Source: Crocinitomicaceae bacterium
GTDB lineage: Bacteria > Bacteroidota > Bacteroidia > Flavobacteriales_G > Salibacteraceae
Direction: 5' to 3'
Length of the DNA stretch: 64,000 nucleotides
NCBI GenBank assembly: GCA_002713215.1
Contig: PAVO01000019.1
Span: forward strand, 248,001-312,000
Shown: positions 36,675 through 46,328 of the stretch, piece by piece
Position numbering within the stretch: position 1 is the first letter of the stretch
How the letters are laid out: each line of letters starts with the position of its first letter
Position numbers and translations under genes: made by a program
The notes under the pieces: model-generated
The model's input: only the letters and a program-made list of their open reading frames with translations
What the model was told of the DNA's origin: nothing
Database searches by the model: none

Positions 36675-38409
36675 GCAATCGTTTTGAGTCAATCTTTTTT
36701 TCGAGTAAATTGCTACCACCACCTAGTTCCTTAGCTTTCAACCAATAGTTTATGGCTGCTTCGGTTTCGTTTAATTTAAATAGTATGTCACCGTAATGCT
36801 CCACAATTACACCTTCTTTATCGCCATCATTTTCCATGGCCATACTCATCCATTTCTTGGCTTCTTCATAATCTCCTTTTTTGTAAAGTACCCAAGCATA
36901 GGTATCAAGATAGGTGGACGAGTTTGGTTGCGAGTCAACTGTCTTTTTGGACATTTCTGCGGCCTTGTCCAGATTTTCTCCTCGAATAGATAAGTAGTAA
37001 CTGTAATTATTTAGAACCAGAATATCGTTTGGATTTATTTTCAAAGCCTTTTCAAAATAGGAATCCGAAAGTTGATGTTTGTTCAGGTTGTGATAGCCAT
37101 CTCCCAGGTTTGTATAAAACTGTCCAAGCAGGTTATTGTTGTCAATCACAAAATCTTTACCGGTTTCTAACGCATCAACGCCGTCCTGGTATTTTTTCAG
37201 TTGCAGAGCTGCAATACCCCTGAAATAATAAATTGTAGGTTGAGAAGGAAAGTATTCCAATGCTTTTTCAGTTCCTTCAAACACTTCTTGCCAATTGTTA
37301 TTTTCAGAATGTAAAATGAAGGTTTGGCTCCAAACCAAAAATTGATTTGGTTCAAGTTCCAGACTTTTATTATATGCTTCTAATGCTCCGTTATTATCTC
37401 CGTTTTGGAAAAGTAAATCGGCCTGCACCGCCCAGGATTTAGGATCCTTAGGGTGGGTTTCAACCATAATTTGGGCCAATTCAATTCCAAAGGGATTAAC
37501 CTGACCATCCGGAACATTGTTGTACGCAACTTGACTAAAGAGAATTCGAGCCTTTGAGTTAAAATCGAGGTCAGGGTTTGAAAAGGCCTTTTTCATGGTT
37601 GCTTTCCCTTTTTCAATTTCTCCACCTTCATAATAATAAGTGGCCATTGATAATTGGACAAACGAATTATTGGGATCTATTTCCAATAATTTTTGATAGG
37701 TTTCTATGGCTTCTGCCTTTTGTCCATTTTGTGTGTACAATTTGGCCAGTGCAGTGTAATATCTATTAGTGTTGGGGTAACGATCAATTAGTTTTTGAGC
37801 TTCTTCAATGGCCCTGTCATATTTGCGTTGGCTAACGTAAATCTTTTGTTTTTGAGTACTTGTAAATTCCAGAACCCCAAATTGCTCTTCGGTTCTATTG
37901 TAAACTCTTATAGCAGACTTCAGATCATTTTGGTACAAGTACATATTGGCCAAAACTTCATAATAAGCCAATTCATTTGGATGTTGTTTTATTAACTCTT
38001 CATAAGTCTCAGCACCCAAGTCATATTGTTTTTGAGTTTCGTACAGAACGGCCAAGCCCTGTTGATACCACTTGTTGCCTGGGTCCAGGTCACGTGCCTT
38101 AATCATCAAGTCAGTTGCCTCGGTAATTTTATGCGCATTAGTTAGAAGCAGTGCAAGTTCATAATAAGAAGCCGCATGTTGAGGGTCAATAGATATACAT
38201 TTCTTGAAAAGCAATATCGCTTTCTCATTGTTGCCAAGCATTTTTTCTTTATTGGCCTCAAAGAAGTTGTTTTTCAATTCAATTACTTGCTTTTCGGTAA
38301 GCTCCGGAACACCCTTATTCTTTTTCTTTTTTGGATGAGCAGACAGCGGATTAGCCAACAAAAAGTTGATCATCAATAAAGCCAATAATATGTATCTACC
38401 TGTTCTCAA
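36667..38409 (-). CDS. Periplasmic TPR protein
   Basis: 580 residues with a signal peptide (RYILLALLMINFLLANPLSA) and TPR repeats over almost all the mature chain, such as AASYYELALLLTNAHKITEA and YYTALAKLYTQNGQKAEAIE. The likely start is TTG at 38409, overlapping the upstream stop as TTGA; the next ATG at 38370 would remove the basic n-region. It lies between the nucleotidyltransferase and DUF4292 genes, with overlaps on both sides, so this is an operon. It is probably a scaffold for envelope assembly; inference. Confidence 0.87.
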   Translation of the reverse strand: MRTGRYILLALLMINFLLANPLSAHPKKKKNKGVPELTEKQVIELKNNFFEANKEKMLGNNEKAILLFKKCISIDPQHAASYYELALLLTNAHKITEATDLMIKARDLDPGNKWYQQGLAVLYETQKQYDLGAETYEELIKQHPNELAYYEVLANMYLYQNDLKSAIRVYNRTEEQFGVLEFTSTQKQKIYVSQRKYDRAIEEAQKLIDRYPNTNRYYTALAKLYTQNGQKAEAIETYQKLLEIDPNNSFVQLSMATYYYEGGEIEKGKATMKKAFSNPDLDFNSKARILFSQVAYNNVPDGQVNPFGIELAQIMVETHPKDPKSWAVQADLLFQNGDNNGALEAYNKSLELEPNQFLVWSQTFILHSENNNWQEVFEGTEKALEYFPSQPTIYYFRGIAALQLKKYQDGVDALETGKDFVIDNNNLLGQFYTNLGDGYHNLNKHQLSDSYFEKALKINPNDILVLNNYSYYLSIRGENLDKAAEMSKKTVDSQPNSSTYLDTYAWVLYKKGDYEEAKKWMSMAMENDGDKEGVIVEHYGDILFKLNETEAAINYWLKAKELGGGSNLLEKKIDSKRLHE

Positions 38410-39410
38410 TTTTCTACTGTGCTATAATCACTAATGCTTAAATCTATTGCGCTTCCATTGACCTTTGCAAATGCTCCAACCATTGAATTATCAATTATAC
38501 TATTTCCAATACGCGTGCCTTCCTGGATAATGGAATTGGTGATTACCGTATTGGTCAATTTGGTATTACCACCTAAACTAACGTGAGGGCCAACAATGGC
38601 ATTTGTCAATTCTACATTTTCTCCAATATAACATGGAGGTATAATCATCGAATTGGTTCGACTTACTGATTCAGGCACCTTAAGTTCCGCTTTGATATTT
38701 TCGAGTACCCGCTGGTTGGAATAAACCGTAGCATTCTTATTACCACAATCCAACCATTCGTTAACTTTTCCCGGTGAAAAGTGCATTCCCTTGGCTGTCA
38801 TATTCCTAAGTGCATCGGGGAGTTGGTATTCACCATCGTTCATGATGTTATTATCGATCAGGTAGTTCAGTTCTTCTTTCAATACCTGACCATCTCTAAA
38901 ATAATAAATACCAATCATGGCAAGGTCAGAAACAAACTCTTGCGGTTTTTCTACAAAGTCAGTAATTCGGTTGTTTTCATCCACTTTTACAACTCCAAAG
39001 GCACTTGGGTCATCGATTTGACTTACCCATAAGATTCCATCTTTCTCCGTCTCTAATTTGAAGTCGGCTCGAAATAAAGTATCGGCGAAAGCAATAATCG
39101 TTTTTCCAACCAGGCTTTCTTCTGCACATAAAATTGCATGTGCTGTTCCCAGGGCTTCTTCCTGGTAGCAAATCTTCCCTTTTGCACCAAGGGAAGTGGC
39201 AAGATTGAGCAACTGTTGCTCCACGGCGTCACCAAAATGCCCAATAATAAAGGCTATTTCATCCACCGGCTCGGTGCACAAACCTGCTATATCTTCAACC
39301 AGGCGTTGTACGATTGGTTTTCCCGCCACATTTATCAAAGGTTTAGGAACCGTTAAGGTGTGAGGGCGCATGCGCTTCCCCATTCCCGCCATTGGAATTA
39401 TAATATTCAT
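38406..39410 (-). CDS. Sugar-phosphate nucleotidyltransferase with beta-helix
   Basis: 334 residues. The N-terminal nucleotidyltransferase domain has MNIIIPMAGMGKRMRPHT and the KPLINVAGKP loop, and VEKPQEF near 177. The C-terminal part has left-handed beta-helix hexapeptide repeats (GENVELTNAIVGPHVSLG and following). It resembles glucose-1-phosphate thymidylyl- or uridylyltransferases with an acetyltransferase-like tail. The activated sugar is not determined. First gene of the envelope operon ending at 34661. Confidence 0.88.
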   Translation of the reverse strand: MNIIIPMAGMGKRMRPHTLTVPKPLINVAGKPIVQRLVEDIAGLCTEPVDEIAFIIGHFGDAVEQQLLNLATSLGAKGKICYQEEALGTAHAILCAEESLVGKTIIAFADTLFRADFKLETEKDGILWVSQIDDPSAFGVVKVDENNRITDFVEKPQEFVSDLAMIGIYYFRDGQVLKEELNYLIDNNIMNDGEYQLPDALRNMTAKGMHFSPGKVNEWLDCGNKNATVYSNQRVLENIKAELKVPESVSRTNSMIIPPCYIGENVELTNAIVGPHVSLGGNTKLTNTVITNSIIQEGTRIGNSIIDNSMVGAFAKVNGSAIDLSISDYSTVEN

Positions 39411-39453
39411 ATATTACCTATTTAAGCTTTAGTAAGGTCTGAGCCTAGGCGGG

Positions 39454-39461
39454 CAAAGATA
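39454..39461 (-). promoter_or_regulatory. Candidate -7 element of the nucleotidyltransferase operon
   Basis: Minus-strand TATCTTTG fits TAnnTTTG, 44 nt before the ATG at 39410. The -33 element is unclear. It lies in the 120-bp gap after the flexirubin locus. Confidence 0.35.
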
Positions 39462-39530
39462 GCCGATTAACAAAATGGAGTATAAGGGCCATTTTAAGTT
39501 TTTACAAAGGGTTGTTAAAGATGAGTTACA

Positions 39531-41060
39531 TTATAATATTGGGCTTGAACCATCGACAGACTTCACCTTTTTCACCAGATAATCAAGCCCAATTATTTCG
39601 CCACAGGTTTTGAGGGCACTTATACTAACTCCCAATATTCCATGAAGATTTAAATTCTGTCCTGTAAGATAAAGGCCTTTTACTCGAGTGCTTGGCTTAA
39701 ACATGCTACTCAACGGAGAGTTACAATCATTTTGGATTCCATACATGCTACCATCAGGTGAACCAATATAATCGCGGTGAGACAGGGGAGAAGAGGTATA
39801 AATATGTTCGGTATTATCTTTCACCTCAGGCAAAACTTCATAAAGCCGATCAAGAATCTTTGCTGCTTTTTGTTTTTTAAATTCTTCGTACGATTCACCT
39901 CTAAAGGTAGGTGTTGCCACGGTATTAAATGTATTCGCCCATTCCTCAACGTCTTCATTATTCATATACACCAATATGGAAAGTCCACTGGCAAACTCTT
40001 CTGATTTCTTTTTGCTAGGGCAGGAGACCATTATCGCTTTAGGCCAGGAATCCTCAGTATATTCATTAGTATGCCATACATCGGGTTGGGTGAAGTGGTA
40101 TATGTTATGCTTTAAGTATTTTATTTTATTGGGTGTAAGTACCAAATGCACTGAGAAAGAGGCTATGGAATTGGGAGTTAGTTTTATTCGTTGCAAGGTG
40201 GCATTTCTTACTCCACCGTCCACCCAATTGTAGGTACTAAGAGGGTGGGCATTAGAAATAACATTAGGCGCCAAATAATTTTTACCATCAGCGGTAGAGA
40301 CACCGGTAACCTTTCCATCTAGTGTATTTATCTTATTTACTTCTGAATATCGCTTAATGGTTCCTCCTAAACGACGGATGCTTTTAGCCAATAACTGGGC
40401 AATCTGGCTGCCACCACCTTTTATCTTATGAGAACATTTTATATATGAGTTGCAAATCAGGGCATGGACATAAAACGGAGTCTTTTTGGCATCTCCTGCG
40501 TACAAAAAGTTATTACCGGCAAGTACGGCTCGAAGTGTTTCATTTTCGGTGCAAGAGTCAATAAAGTCTTTTGCGTTTAGAGTTAAGACTTCTTCAGTTG
40601 GTTTAACTTCTTCATTTCTTAAATTGTAAAATGGGAATTGCAGGCAACTCCATTTCATTTTGTCAATGTATTTCCTTATCCCTTCCCGCTCCTTTGGGAA
40701 TTGACTAACCAGGGAATTTTCAAAGGCCTCATATCCTTGTGCCCATGGATATTTTACCGGATTACCCTGGAATGAAATAATATCAAACCCATTTGGGTCC
40801 ATTTCCTCCAACTCCAGGCGGTTCATAATGCCGTGGTAGCTTAAAATGTGATTTAAGTTGTGTCCTTTATTAAGGCCGCCAATATAGTGAACCCCTGTAT
40901 CGAATATTACTCCGTTTCGTGCAAAAACCTGAAGGTTTCCTCCAATTTGATTGTTCTTTTCCAGCACCAAAACCTTATGCCCTTCCATAGCCAGTGTATT
41001 GGCACAGAGCAGACCTCCCAGACCGCTTCCAATTATTATGGTGTCGAAATTGTTATCCAA
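39531..41060 (-). CDS. FAD-dependent desaturase/isomerase-like oxidoreductase (CrtISO/phytoene desaturase family)
   Basis: 509 residues. The N-terminal dinucleotide-binding motif is IIIGSGLGGLLCANTLAMEG with the acidic end VLEKNNQIGGN. GVHYIGGL and a C-terminal GLYLTGQNLNLHG resemble carotenoid isomerase/retinol saturase-type enzymes. It may act on the polyene chain, for example in isomerisation or reduction; inference from the locus. The start is TTG at 41060, as there is no ATG before the FAD motif, overlapping the MMPL gene by 8 bp. Last gene of the flexirubin run. Confidence 0.85.
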   Translation of the reverse strand: MDNNFDTIIIGSGLGGLLCANTLAMEGHKVLVLEKNNQIGGNLQVFARNGVIFDTGVHYIGGLNKGHNLNHILSYHGIMNRLELEEMDPNGFDIISFQGNPVKYPWAQGYEAFENSLVSQFPKEREGIRKYIDKMKWSCLQFPFYNLRNEEVKPTEEVLTLNAKDFIDSCTENETLRAVLAGNNFLYAGDAKKTPFYVHALICNSYIKCSHKIKGGGSQIAQLLAKSIRRLGGTIKRYSEVNKINTLDGKVTGVSTADGKNYLAPNVISNAHPLSTYNWVDGGVRNATLQRIKLTPNSIASFSVHLVLTPNKIKYLKHNIYHFTQPDVWHTNEYTEDSWPKAIMVSCPSKKKSEEFASGLSILVYMNNEDVEEWANTFNTVATPTFRGESYEEFKKQKAAKILDRLYEVLPEVKDNTEHIYTSSPLSHRDYIGSPDGSMYGIQNDCNSPLSSMFKPSTRVKGLYLTGQNLNLHGILGVSISALKTCGEIIGLDYLVKKVKSVDGSSPIL

Positions 41061-44000
41061 TTTTCTTTTTAATGATTACCAGGTCTTCACCTACTTGTTC
41101 TCTTTCCGATTCAACCAATTCGGGTAGCTGTTTGAATTGGGCTAAAATTAAAGAACATGAATCGTTCATTTTACCATAAGCCTCATTGACGATGAAATTT
41201 AAATCTTCCTGCTCCAATTGTACAAGCTCGGCACAAATGATAACGTATTCTAGGTTAGAATAATCAACATCATTTTGCATCAGTTGTAAATTACTCTGTT
41301 CATTTTTATTGAATGAGAAACAATTTGAAGCAATTTTTAGTTCATTTTCATTTTTAAAAAGGCCAGTTACCAAACGCTTTGCATTTCTGTAGGTAAGAAA
41401 CATAGCCAATAAGCCCAATCGATCTCCAATTACCAGGCTCTTGCATTTGTCAGGGAGGAAGTTATTGATGGCATCAAATACGTGATGATGTGTATTTAAT
41501 ATAGAACGACATTCTTTTTCAAGATCATTGCCTTTATAAAGGTAATTATTCAGTAACTGCCTTTTGTAGAAATTCACATGCTCATAATCCTGTCTTACCT
41601 GGTAAAACTCCTTTTTGAAGTACCTGGAAATCGATTTGTATCGTTCCCTACCATTCTCTCCCCAACTTAAGTCGTTGTGTTTAATGGTGGGTAATGTCAA
41701 GACCTGAACAAGCTGGCTGTTTTTTACAATAAAGTCATCGCCCTTTGACAAAGTTTGACCGTAGCCATGTAATATAATAGGAACAATGTCGAGTTGAAGT
41801 TCCTGGGCAATGTAAAAGGCCCCCTTATGAAATCGGCTCAATGCTGGTGTTGTACTGCGTGTTCCCTCAGGAAAAATACAGATGTTATATCCATCTTCTA
41901 TTTTTTTCTTCAGGTGGGGCAGTGCGTCATCAATACCTTTGGAAACCGGATAAAAACCAATGTACTGGACTACTTTTCCAAAGAACGGTGAATTATAAAC
42001 CCAATCATTAGTAACTAAGATATTTTTGGGATACATCCCCAAAAGCACCAGGATGTCAAGAAAACTTTCATGGTTGGCAATGATGATAGAAGGCTTAGCA
42101 AAACGTTCTTTAGAGGGAAATTTAAGTGTTTGGGGAATCTGTACCTGGCTTGCGGTTATTATTCTAAGCCATTTTGAAGAATACCAATTGACCAATTGCT
42201 TTTTGAATTTCTTTTTTACAGGAATCAAAGGCAAAATAAGATAGCCCATGATGAATGCTATGATACAACCCAGCACAAAAAAAGAAAAGGTTAAAATCGT
42301 ATTGATTAAGGTATAGGTAGTGTAGGGCTCAACACCTCGCTGGCTACGATTTACTATCAAGGTGCGAATCAAGAAGGTTTGTAATGTAAACGAGATTAGT
42401 ACGGCAATTCCAATTCCAAGAATGCTTATAAATGCCATAGAATACAGGGCGGGGTGTTTGGCCAATATTAAAGCCCCAACTCCGCAAACGGTGGTTAGTG
42501 CAGAAAGCAGAATAGACACCTTGTAAATGGAAACTTTCCTTTCCCCGGTTTTTAATTCATGGAGCAGGCCGGAAGTGATAAAAATGGCGTAGTCTATTCC
42601 CAGCCCAAATACCAGACTCGAAACAATGATGTTGAATATATTGAACTGAATGTTGAACATACTCATGATTCCAGTTACCCAAACCCAACTAATCACTACC
42701 GGTAATAAGGTTAGAAATGCCAATAAAGTATGCCTGAAAAAAAGAATTAGAATGATGAACACGGCAAGCAGGGAGGCCCAGATCAAACTAGAAAAGTCTT
42801 TTTGAAGTGAGGTAACTATGCTGTTGGTAAAAGCTGCCTTATCGAAAACAAAAACTTCCTTTTGGTTGAGGTACTCTTTAACTTCTTTAATCGGTTCATC
42901 TTTAATCCTTAGTGGATTAAAAACGACATGTAGACCATCTTTTTCTCCGATGAAGGCTCCAACATTTAGAGCTTTTAATTCGAGTAGATCATCGAGGGTG
43001 TAAGGTTGGAAATTGCTCCAGATAAATAAGGGGAAACGTTTAAACGCTGTAGGCTTAAACTTGTATTGTTCACCTGATGCAGCAAGTGCATCCATGGTTC
43101 TTCTAACCCTGGCGTCGGTCCAAAAAGTTTTCCAGCGTTGCCGCCTCTTGTTTTGTTCTTCTTCCGGGAGTAGTAAAACGGAGCTGTTTGCAAATTCAAG
43201 GGTTGAAAATTTATCCTTAAGGGTGTTCAAAGATTTCCCAACCTCTAAATTGTTGCGCAATGCCTCCTCTTTTGATGCTCCTTGTGCTATTAAATAGACG
43301 GTTTTTTCCGAATACCCGTTTATTGCACTAAGCCTGGTTTGTGCTGCGCCTAATTCATCGGACAAATAGTTCATCTTTTGCATGTCACCATCGAAGCGAA
43401 CATTTTTAAAGAAGAACAGACAGATTATGGTTATTACCACTACCGACCCAAGAACGATGAAATTATTATGGATTGGATACTTGCCAATTTTTGACAGAAT
43501 ATCGCCCTTTGGCTTTTCGGGGTTTGTCTTAAAGGGTTTAATTACCTGTGAAAGAACGATCAGTGTAGCAAATGCAGCACCTATAACGCTAAGCCCTGCA
43601 AATAACCCCAAATCTGTCAGTGCATCCGATTTCACCAAGGTCAGGCACAGGAAGGCAGAAGCAGTGGTTAGGCAAGAGGTAAGAATGGGCCGAATGGTCG
43701 CAGAAAGTACTGCCCTGGTATCGTTTTCTTCCTTAAAGTGATTTAGAAAATGCAGGCTAAAATCGATGGTAATTCCTACGATCATAGAACCAATTCCCAG
43801 TGATATGGCTGAAATGGTTCCCTTGTATAAGTAGAGTACCGATAGCGCAAATAACCCTCCAAATAACATGGGAGTAAACAGGTACAGAATGGTAGCAATT
43901 TTCCGGAAATAAGTGGTTAGAAAAATGAGTAAGAGGGTAAACGCAATGGCTACGGTTGTTTGGATATCTGATTTTATCCGCTGAGCATTACCAACTGCTA

Positions 44001-44760
44001 CAGCTGTGGTTCCAAAGTATTCACCACGCACGTTGGCAGAGTTTAGAACGGCAAGCGATGAATCTATGCTGGACAGCAGTTGGGCATTTTCTGTAGTTTC
44101 ATTGGGTTCATTTTTTGGAATAACCCACATTAATAAGTGCTTATGATCCCTGGATAAGAAATATCCCTGGTACACTTCAATGTTGTCGTCTAGCTTTAAT
44201 TGAGCCAATTTGTTTAATCCCAGCGAGGTTAGGTTTAGGGGGTCTTTTAAGAATAGAGGGGCGCTCCATGCTCCTGCAGGAGTCATTAAAAGTTGATAGC
44301 CATTGGTAACCGATTGATCTATGTTTTCCTTGGTTAATCGATCGGCAATTGAATCATAATCCGATTCTTCCAATAGAAGGGGAAGATGATCCTGTACAAA
44401 TGAAAAGATCTTGTTTTCCTGTTCTTCAGATAGTTTGTACTCCAATTCCCGAATTAATCCTGAATCAGGGCTGTTGTTCAGAATATTGGTGAGCGAATCG
44501 GCATAGTTGGTAAGTAACTCAGGGTTTTCCTCTTCGGAGTATACATGAATAAACAACCGATCCATGAACCCGGATGACTCAATGGTTTGATTAATTCTCA
44601 TAATGTTGGCCTTGTCGGGCAACATTCTGGAAATGTTTTCTTCAAATTCCAGCCGTGAAGCCAACCATCCGAAAAGAAATAAAACCGAAACCAGGATTAA
44701 AGCAAATAGTGCTCTCCTGGTTTTAAAGTAGAGGTAAATATTTATAAAAACCTTTTCCAA
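41053..44760 (-). CDS. MMPL exporter-PlsC acyltransferase-methyltransferase-like fusion
   Basis: 1235 residues with three parts. Residues 1 to about 835 are an MMPL/RND-type exporter with about 12 membrane helices in two sets and two large periplasmic loops. Residues about 880-1075 are a PlsC acyltransferase with NHESFLDIL (catalytic H-x4-D) and FPEGTRS. The last 150 residues have a Rossmann-like look (KSLVIGDRLGLLAMFL, RLVTGLFKNENELKIASNCF) of a methyltransferase, but the glycine-rich SAM loop is replaced by IGDRLG. The MMPL part probably exports the pigment or its lipid-linked form, as in aryl polyene loci. The start is TTG at 44760, directly after an in-frame stop. Confidence 0.88.
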   Translation of the reverse strand: MEKVFINIYLYFKTRRALFALILVSVLFLFGWLASRLEFEENISRMLPDKANIMRINQTIESSGFMDRLFIHVYSEEENPELLTNYADSLTNILNNSPDSGLIRELEYKLSEEQENKIFSFVQDHLPLLLEESDYDSIADRLTKENIDQSVTNGYQLLMTPAGAWSAPLFLKDPLNLTSLGLNKLAQLKLDDNIEVYQGYFLSRDHKHLLMWVIPKNEPNETTENAQLLSSIDSSLAVLNSANVRGEYFGTTAVAVGNAQRIKSDIQTTVAIAFTLLLIFLTTYFRKIATILYLFTPMLFGGLFALSVLYLYKGTISAISLGIGSMIVGITIDFSLHFLNHFKEENDTRAVLSATIRPILTSCLTTASAFLCLTLVKSDALTDLGLFAGLSVIGAAFATLIVLSQVIKPFKTNPEKPKGDILSKIGKYPIHNNFIVLGSVVVITIICLFFFKNVRFDGDMQKMNYLSDELGAAQTRLSAINGYSEKTVYLIAQGASKEEALRNNLEVGKSLNTLKDKFSTLEFANSSVLLLPEEEQNKRRQRWKTFWTDARVRRTMDALAASGEQYKFKPTAFKRFPLFIWSNFQPYTLDDLLELKALNVGAFIGEKDGLHVVFNPLRIKDEPIKEVKEYLNQKEVFVFDKAAFTNSIVTSLQKDFSSLIWASLLAVFIILILFFRHTLLAFLTLLPVVISWVWVTGIMSMFNIQFNIFNIIVSSLVFGLGIDYAIFITSGLLHELKTGERKVSIYKVSILLSALTTVCGVGALILAKHPALYSMAFISILGIGIAVLISFTLQTFLIRTLIVNRSQRGVEPYTTYTLINTILTFSFFVLGCIIAFIMGYLILPLIPVKKKFKKQLVNWYSSKWLRIITASQVQIPQTLKFPSKERFAKPSIIIANHESFLDILVLLGMYPKNILVTNDWVYNSPFFGKVVQYIGFYPVSKGIDDALPHLKKKIEDGYNICIFPEGTRSTTPALSRFHKGAFYIAQELQLDIVPIILHGYGQTLSKGDDFIVKNSQLVQVLTLPTIKHNDLSWGENGRERYKSISRYFKKEFYQVRQDYEHVNFYKRQLLNNYLYKGNDLEKECRSILNTHHHVFDAINNFLPDKCKSLVIGDRLGLLAMFLTYRNAKRLVTGLFKNENELKIASNCFSFNKNEQSNLQLMQNDVDYSNLEYVIICAELVQLEQEDLNFIVNEAYGKMNDSCSLILAQFKQLPELVESEREQVGEDLVIIKKKIG

Positions 44761-44763
44761 ATT

Positions 44764-45954
44764 TTACTTTCGCATTGACTTATAGCTGGATAATGCCAAA
44801 AAAGTTACCAATCCACCGACAATTGAGAATAGAGTAGCGAAAATAAAACTTCCAACAACGAAAAGCAGGATATGATCTTGAAACATTTCCCAATTTATGC
44901 CATTGCTAAAGTCAAAGGATACTCGTTGTCCAGTGACTATTTCTCCGCATTTTATTCCGGCCAAAACAATAAACGGAATAAGGGGAGGCATGCTCACATT
45001 TGAAGCCAGAAATGCAATGGTTTTGTTGAGCCTGAATACAATGGCCAGGGCAATTACAAGGGCGGTTTGAAAGCCCCATACAGGAGAACATCCAATAAAG
45101 ATTCCCAGCATTACAGAAAACGTTTTTTTGGTAATGCTGTCCTGGCTCTTTAGTATGTTTTCGAAGAAAAAATCCTTAAGGCTTTTTTTTTTAAATGTTC
45201 TAATGATGTTTCTGGGCTTGTAGTAAAGCAAGGCCAATGTAACCAGGTAGGTGTTTAATATGCTTATTCTGGTAAAATCTTTAAAGGGTCTGAAATGGGT
45301 TACCCTTTCTTCAGGATTGTAAAGAACTTTTATCGGAACCGAAGTTACGGGGATGTCATTCCAGGCTGCTTTTACCATTACCTCAATTTCGAACTCAAAC
45401 TTCTTGGTATAGAAATTCAGTTGAGCGAGTTTTTTTACAGGATAAAGGCGGTATCCGGATTGGGTGTCTGGAAGGTTTATTCCGGTTTCGAACCGGAACC
45501 AAAAATTTGAGAATTTATGTCCAAAATTACTTTTACCAGGAACGGTATCCTGATCCATGTTTCGCGAACCAACGATCAAGCTCCCTGGTATTTCTTTCAA
45601 TTTGTTGATGAAATTTGGAATATCCTCGGGGTAGTGTTGTCCATCCGAATCAATGGTTATTGCATAATCAAAGCCCAATTCCACAGCTTTTTTAAAACCT
45701 ACCTGAAGCGCATTTCCCTTACCCTGATTTGGGGTGTAACTTATAAGTTGAATGGACCCTTTGTATCCCTGTAATATGGAGAGTGAAGAATCTGTGGCAC
45801 CATCGCAAACAACAATTACGTCGTTTGACCATTCCAGGGCACCATCAACAACACGTTTAAGGGTTTTCTCGTTGTTGTAGGTTGGAATTAGGACACAACA
45901 TCCCAGTTCCTGCAATAATTTTTGTGAAAGTGACTTTTCCAAGTGCCCTTGCAA
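44764..45954 (-). CDS. Family 2 glycosyltransferase with C-terminal DUF2062
   Basis: 396 residues. The GT-A domain at about 18-230 shows VLIPTYNNEKTL, VCDGATDSS and the DxD-like ITIDSDGQHYPED. A DUF2062 membrane domain lies at about 260-390 (GIFIGCSPVWGFQTALVIALA, SMPPLIPF). The combination is known from aryl polyene and flexirubin loci. The acceptor is unknown; transfer of a sugar or a related group to a membrane-bound intermediate is inferred. Start is TTG at 45954: no ATG or GTG precedes the catalytic domain. Confidence 0.87.
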   Translation of the reverse strand: MQGHLEKSLSQKLLQELGCCVLIPTYNNEKTLKRVVDGALEWSNDVIVVCDGATDSSLSILQGYKGSIQLISYTPNQGKGNALQVGFKKAVELGFDYAITIDSDGQHYPEDIPNFINKLKEIPGSLIVGSRNMDQDTVPGKSNFGHKFSNFWFRFETGINLPDTQSGYRLYPVKKLAQLNFYTKKFEFEIEVMVKAAWNDIPVTSVPIKVLYNPEERVTHFRPFKDFTRISILNTYLVTLALLYYKPRNIIRTFKKKSLKDFFFENILKSQDSITKKTFSVMLGIFIGCSPVWGFQTALVIALAIVFRLNKTIAFLASNVSMPPLIPFIVLAGIKCGEIVTGQRVSFDFSNGINWEMFQDHILLFVVGSFIFATLFSIVGGLVTFLALSSYKSMRK

Positions 45955-45957
45955 TTT

Positions 45958-46326
45958 CTAGATTACACGAAAGGTACCACTAAACTTAAGCCCAACCGTA
46001 TCTCCAAATTTGGATACGTTTTTAATCTTGTATTTGTCTTCCCGTTGTTCGATGCTAATCTCCATATCCAGGATAGGATCTGTTTCAGGGTTTATTATGG
46101 CCATAAACTTGACATTGTCAGCCGATTCCAAAAACAGTTTTTTCTCCAGCAGCTCCTGGCTTATTTCTTTAATGGTTTGAATCATGGATACGCCTGGGGT
46201 AATTGGATTTCCGGGAAAGTGGCCTTTAAAAATCTCATGAGATGGATTAAGCTCGATCTGCCAACTGGCCTTTCCGTCCTGGAGTGATTCTTTATGTAAT
46301 ACCGAATAGAAATTTTTTAGCAACAT
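45958..46326 (-). CDS. FabZ-type 3-hydroxyacyl-ACP dehydratase
   Basis: 122 residues from ATG 46326; a TTG at 46332 overlapping the previous stop (TTGA) would add two residues. A hotdog fold with the true FabZ/FabA motif IFKGHFPGNPITPGV near residue 35, including the catalytic His and the following Glu-bearing helix region (MIQTIKEI). It would dehydrate 3-hydroxyacyl-ACP to the enoyl form that gives the conjugated polyene, like ApeI in aryl polyene clusters. Confidence 0.87.
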   Translation of the reverse strand: MLLKNFYSVLHKESLQDGKASWQIELNPSHEIFKGHFPGNPITPGVSMIQTIKEISQELLEKKLFLESADNVKFMAIINPETDPILDMEISIEQREDKYKIKNVSKFGDTVGLKFSGTFRVI

Positions 46327-46328
46327 AT

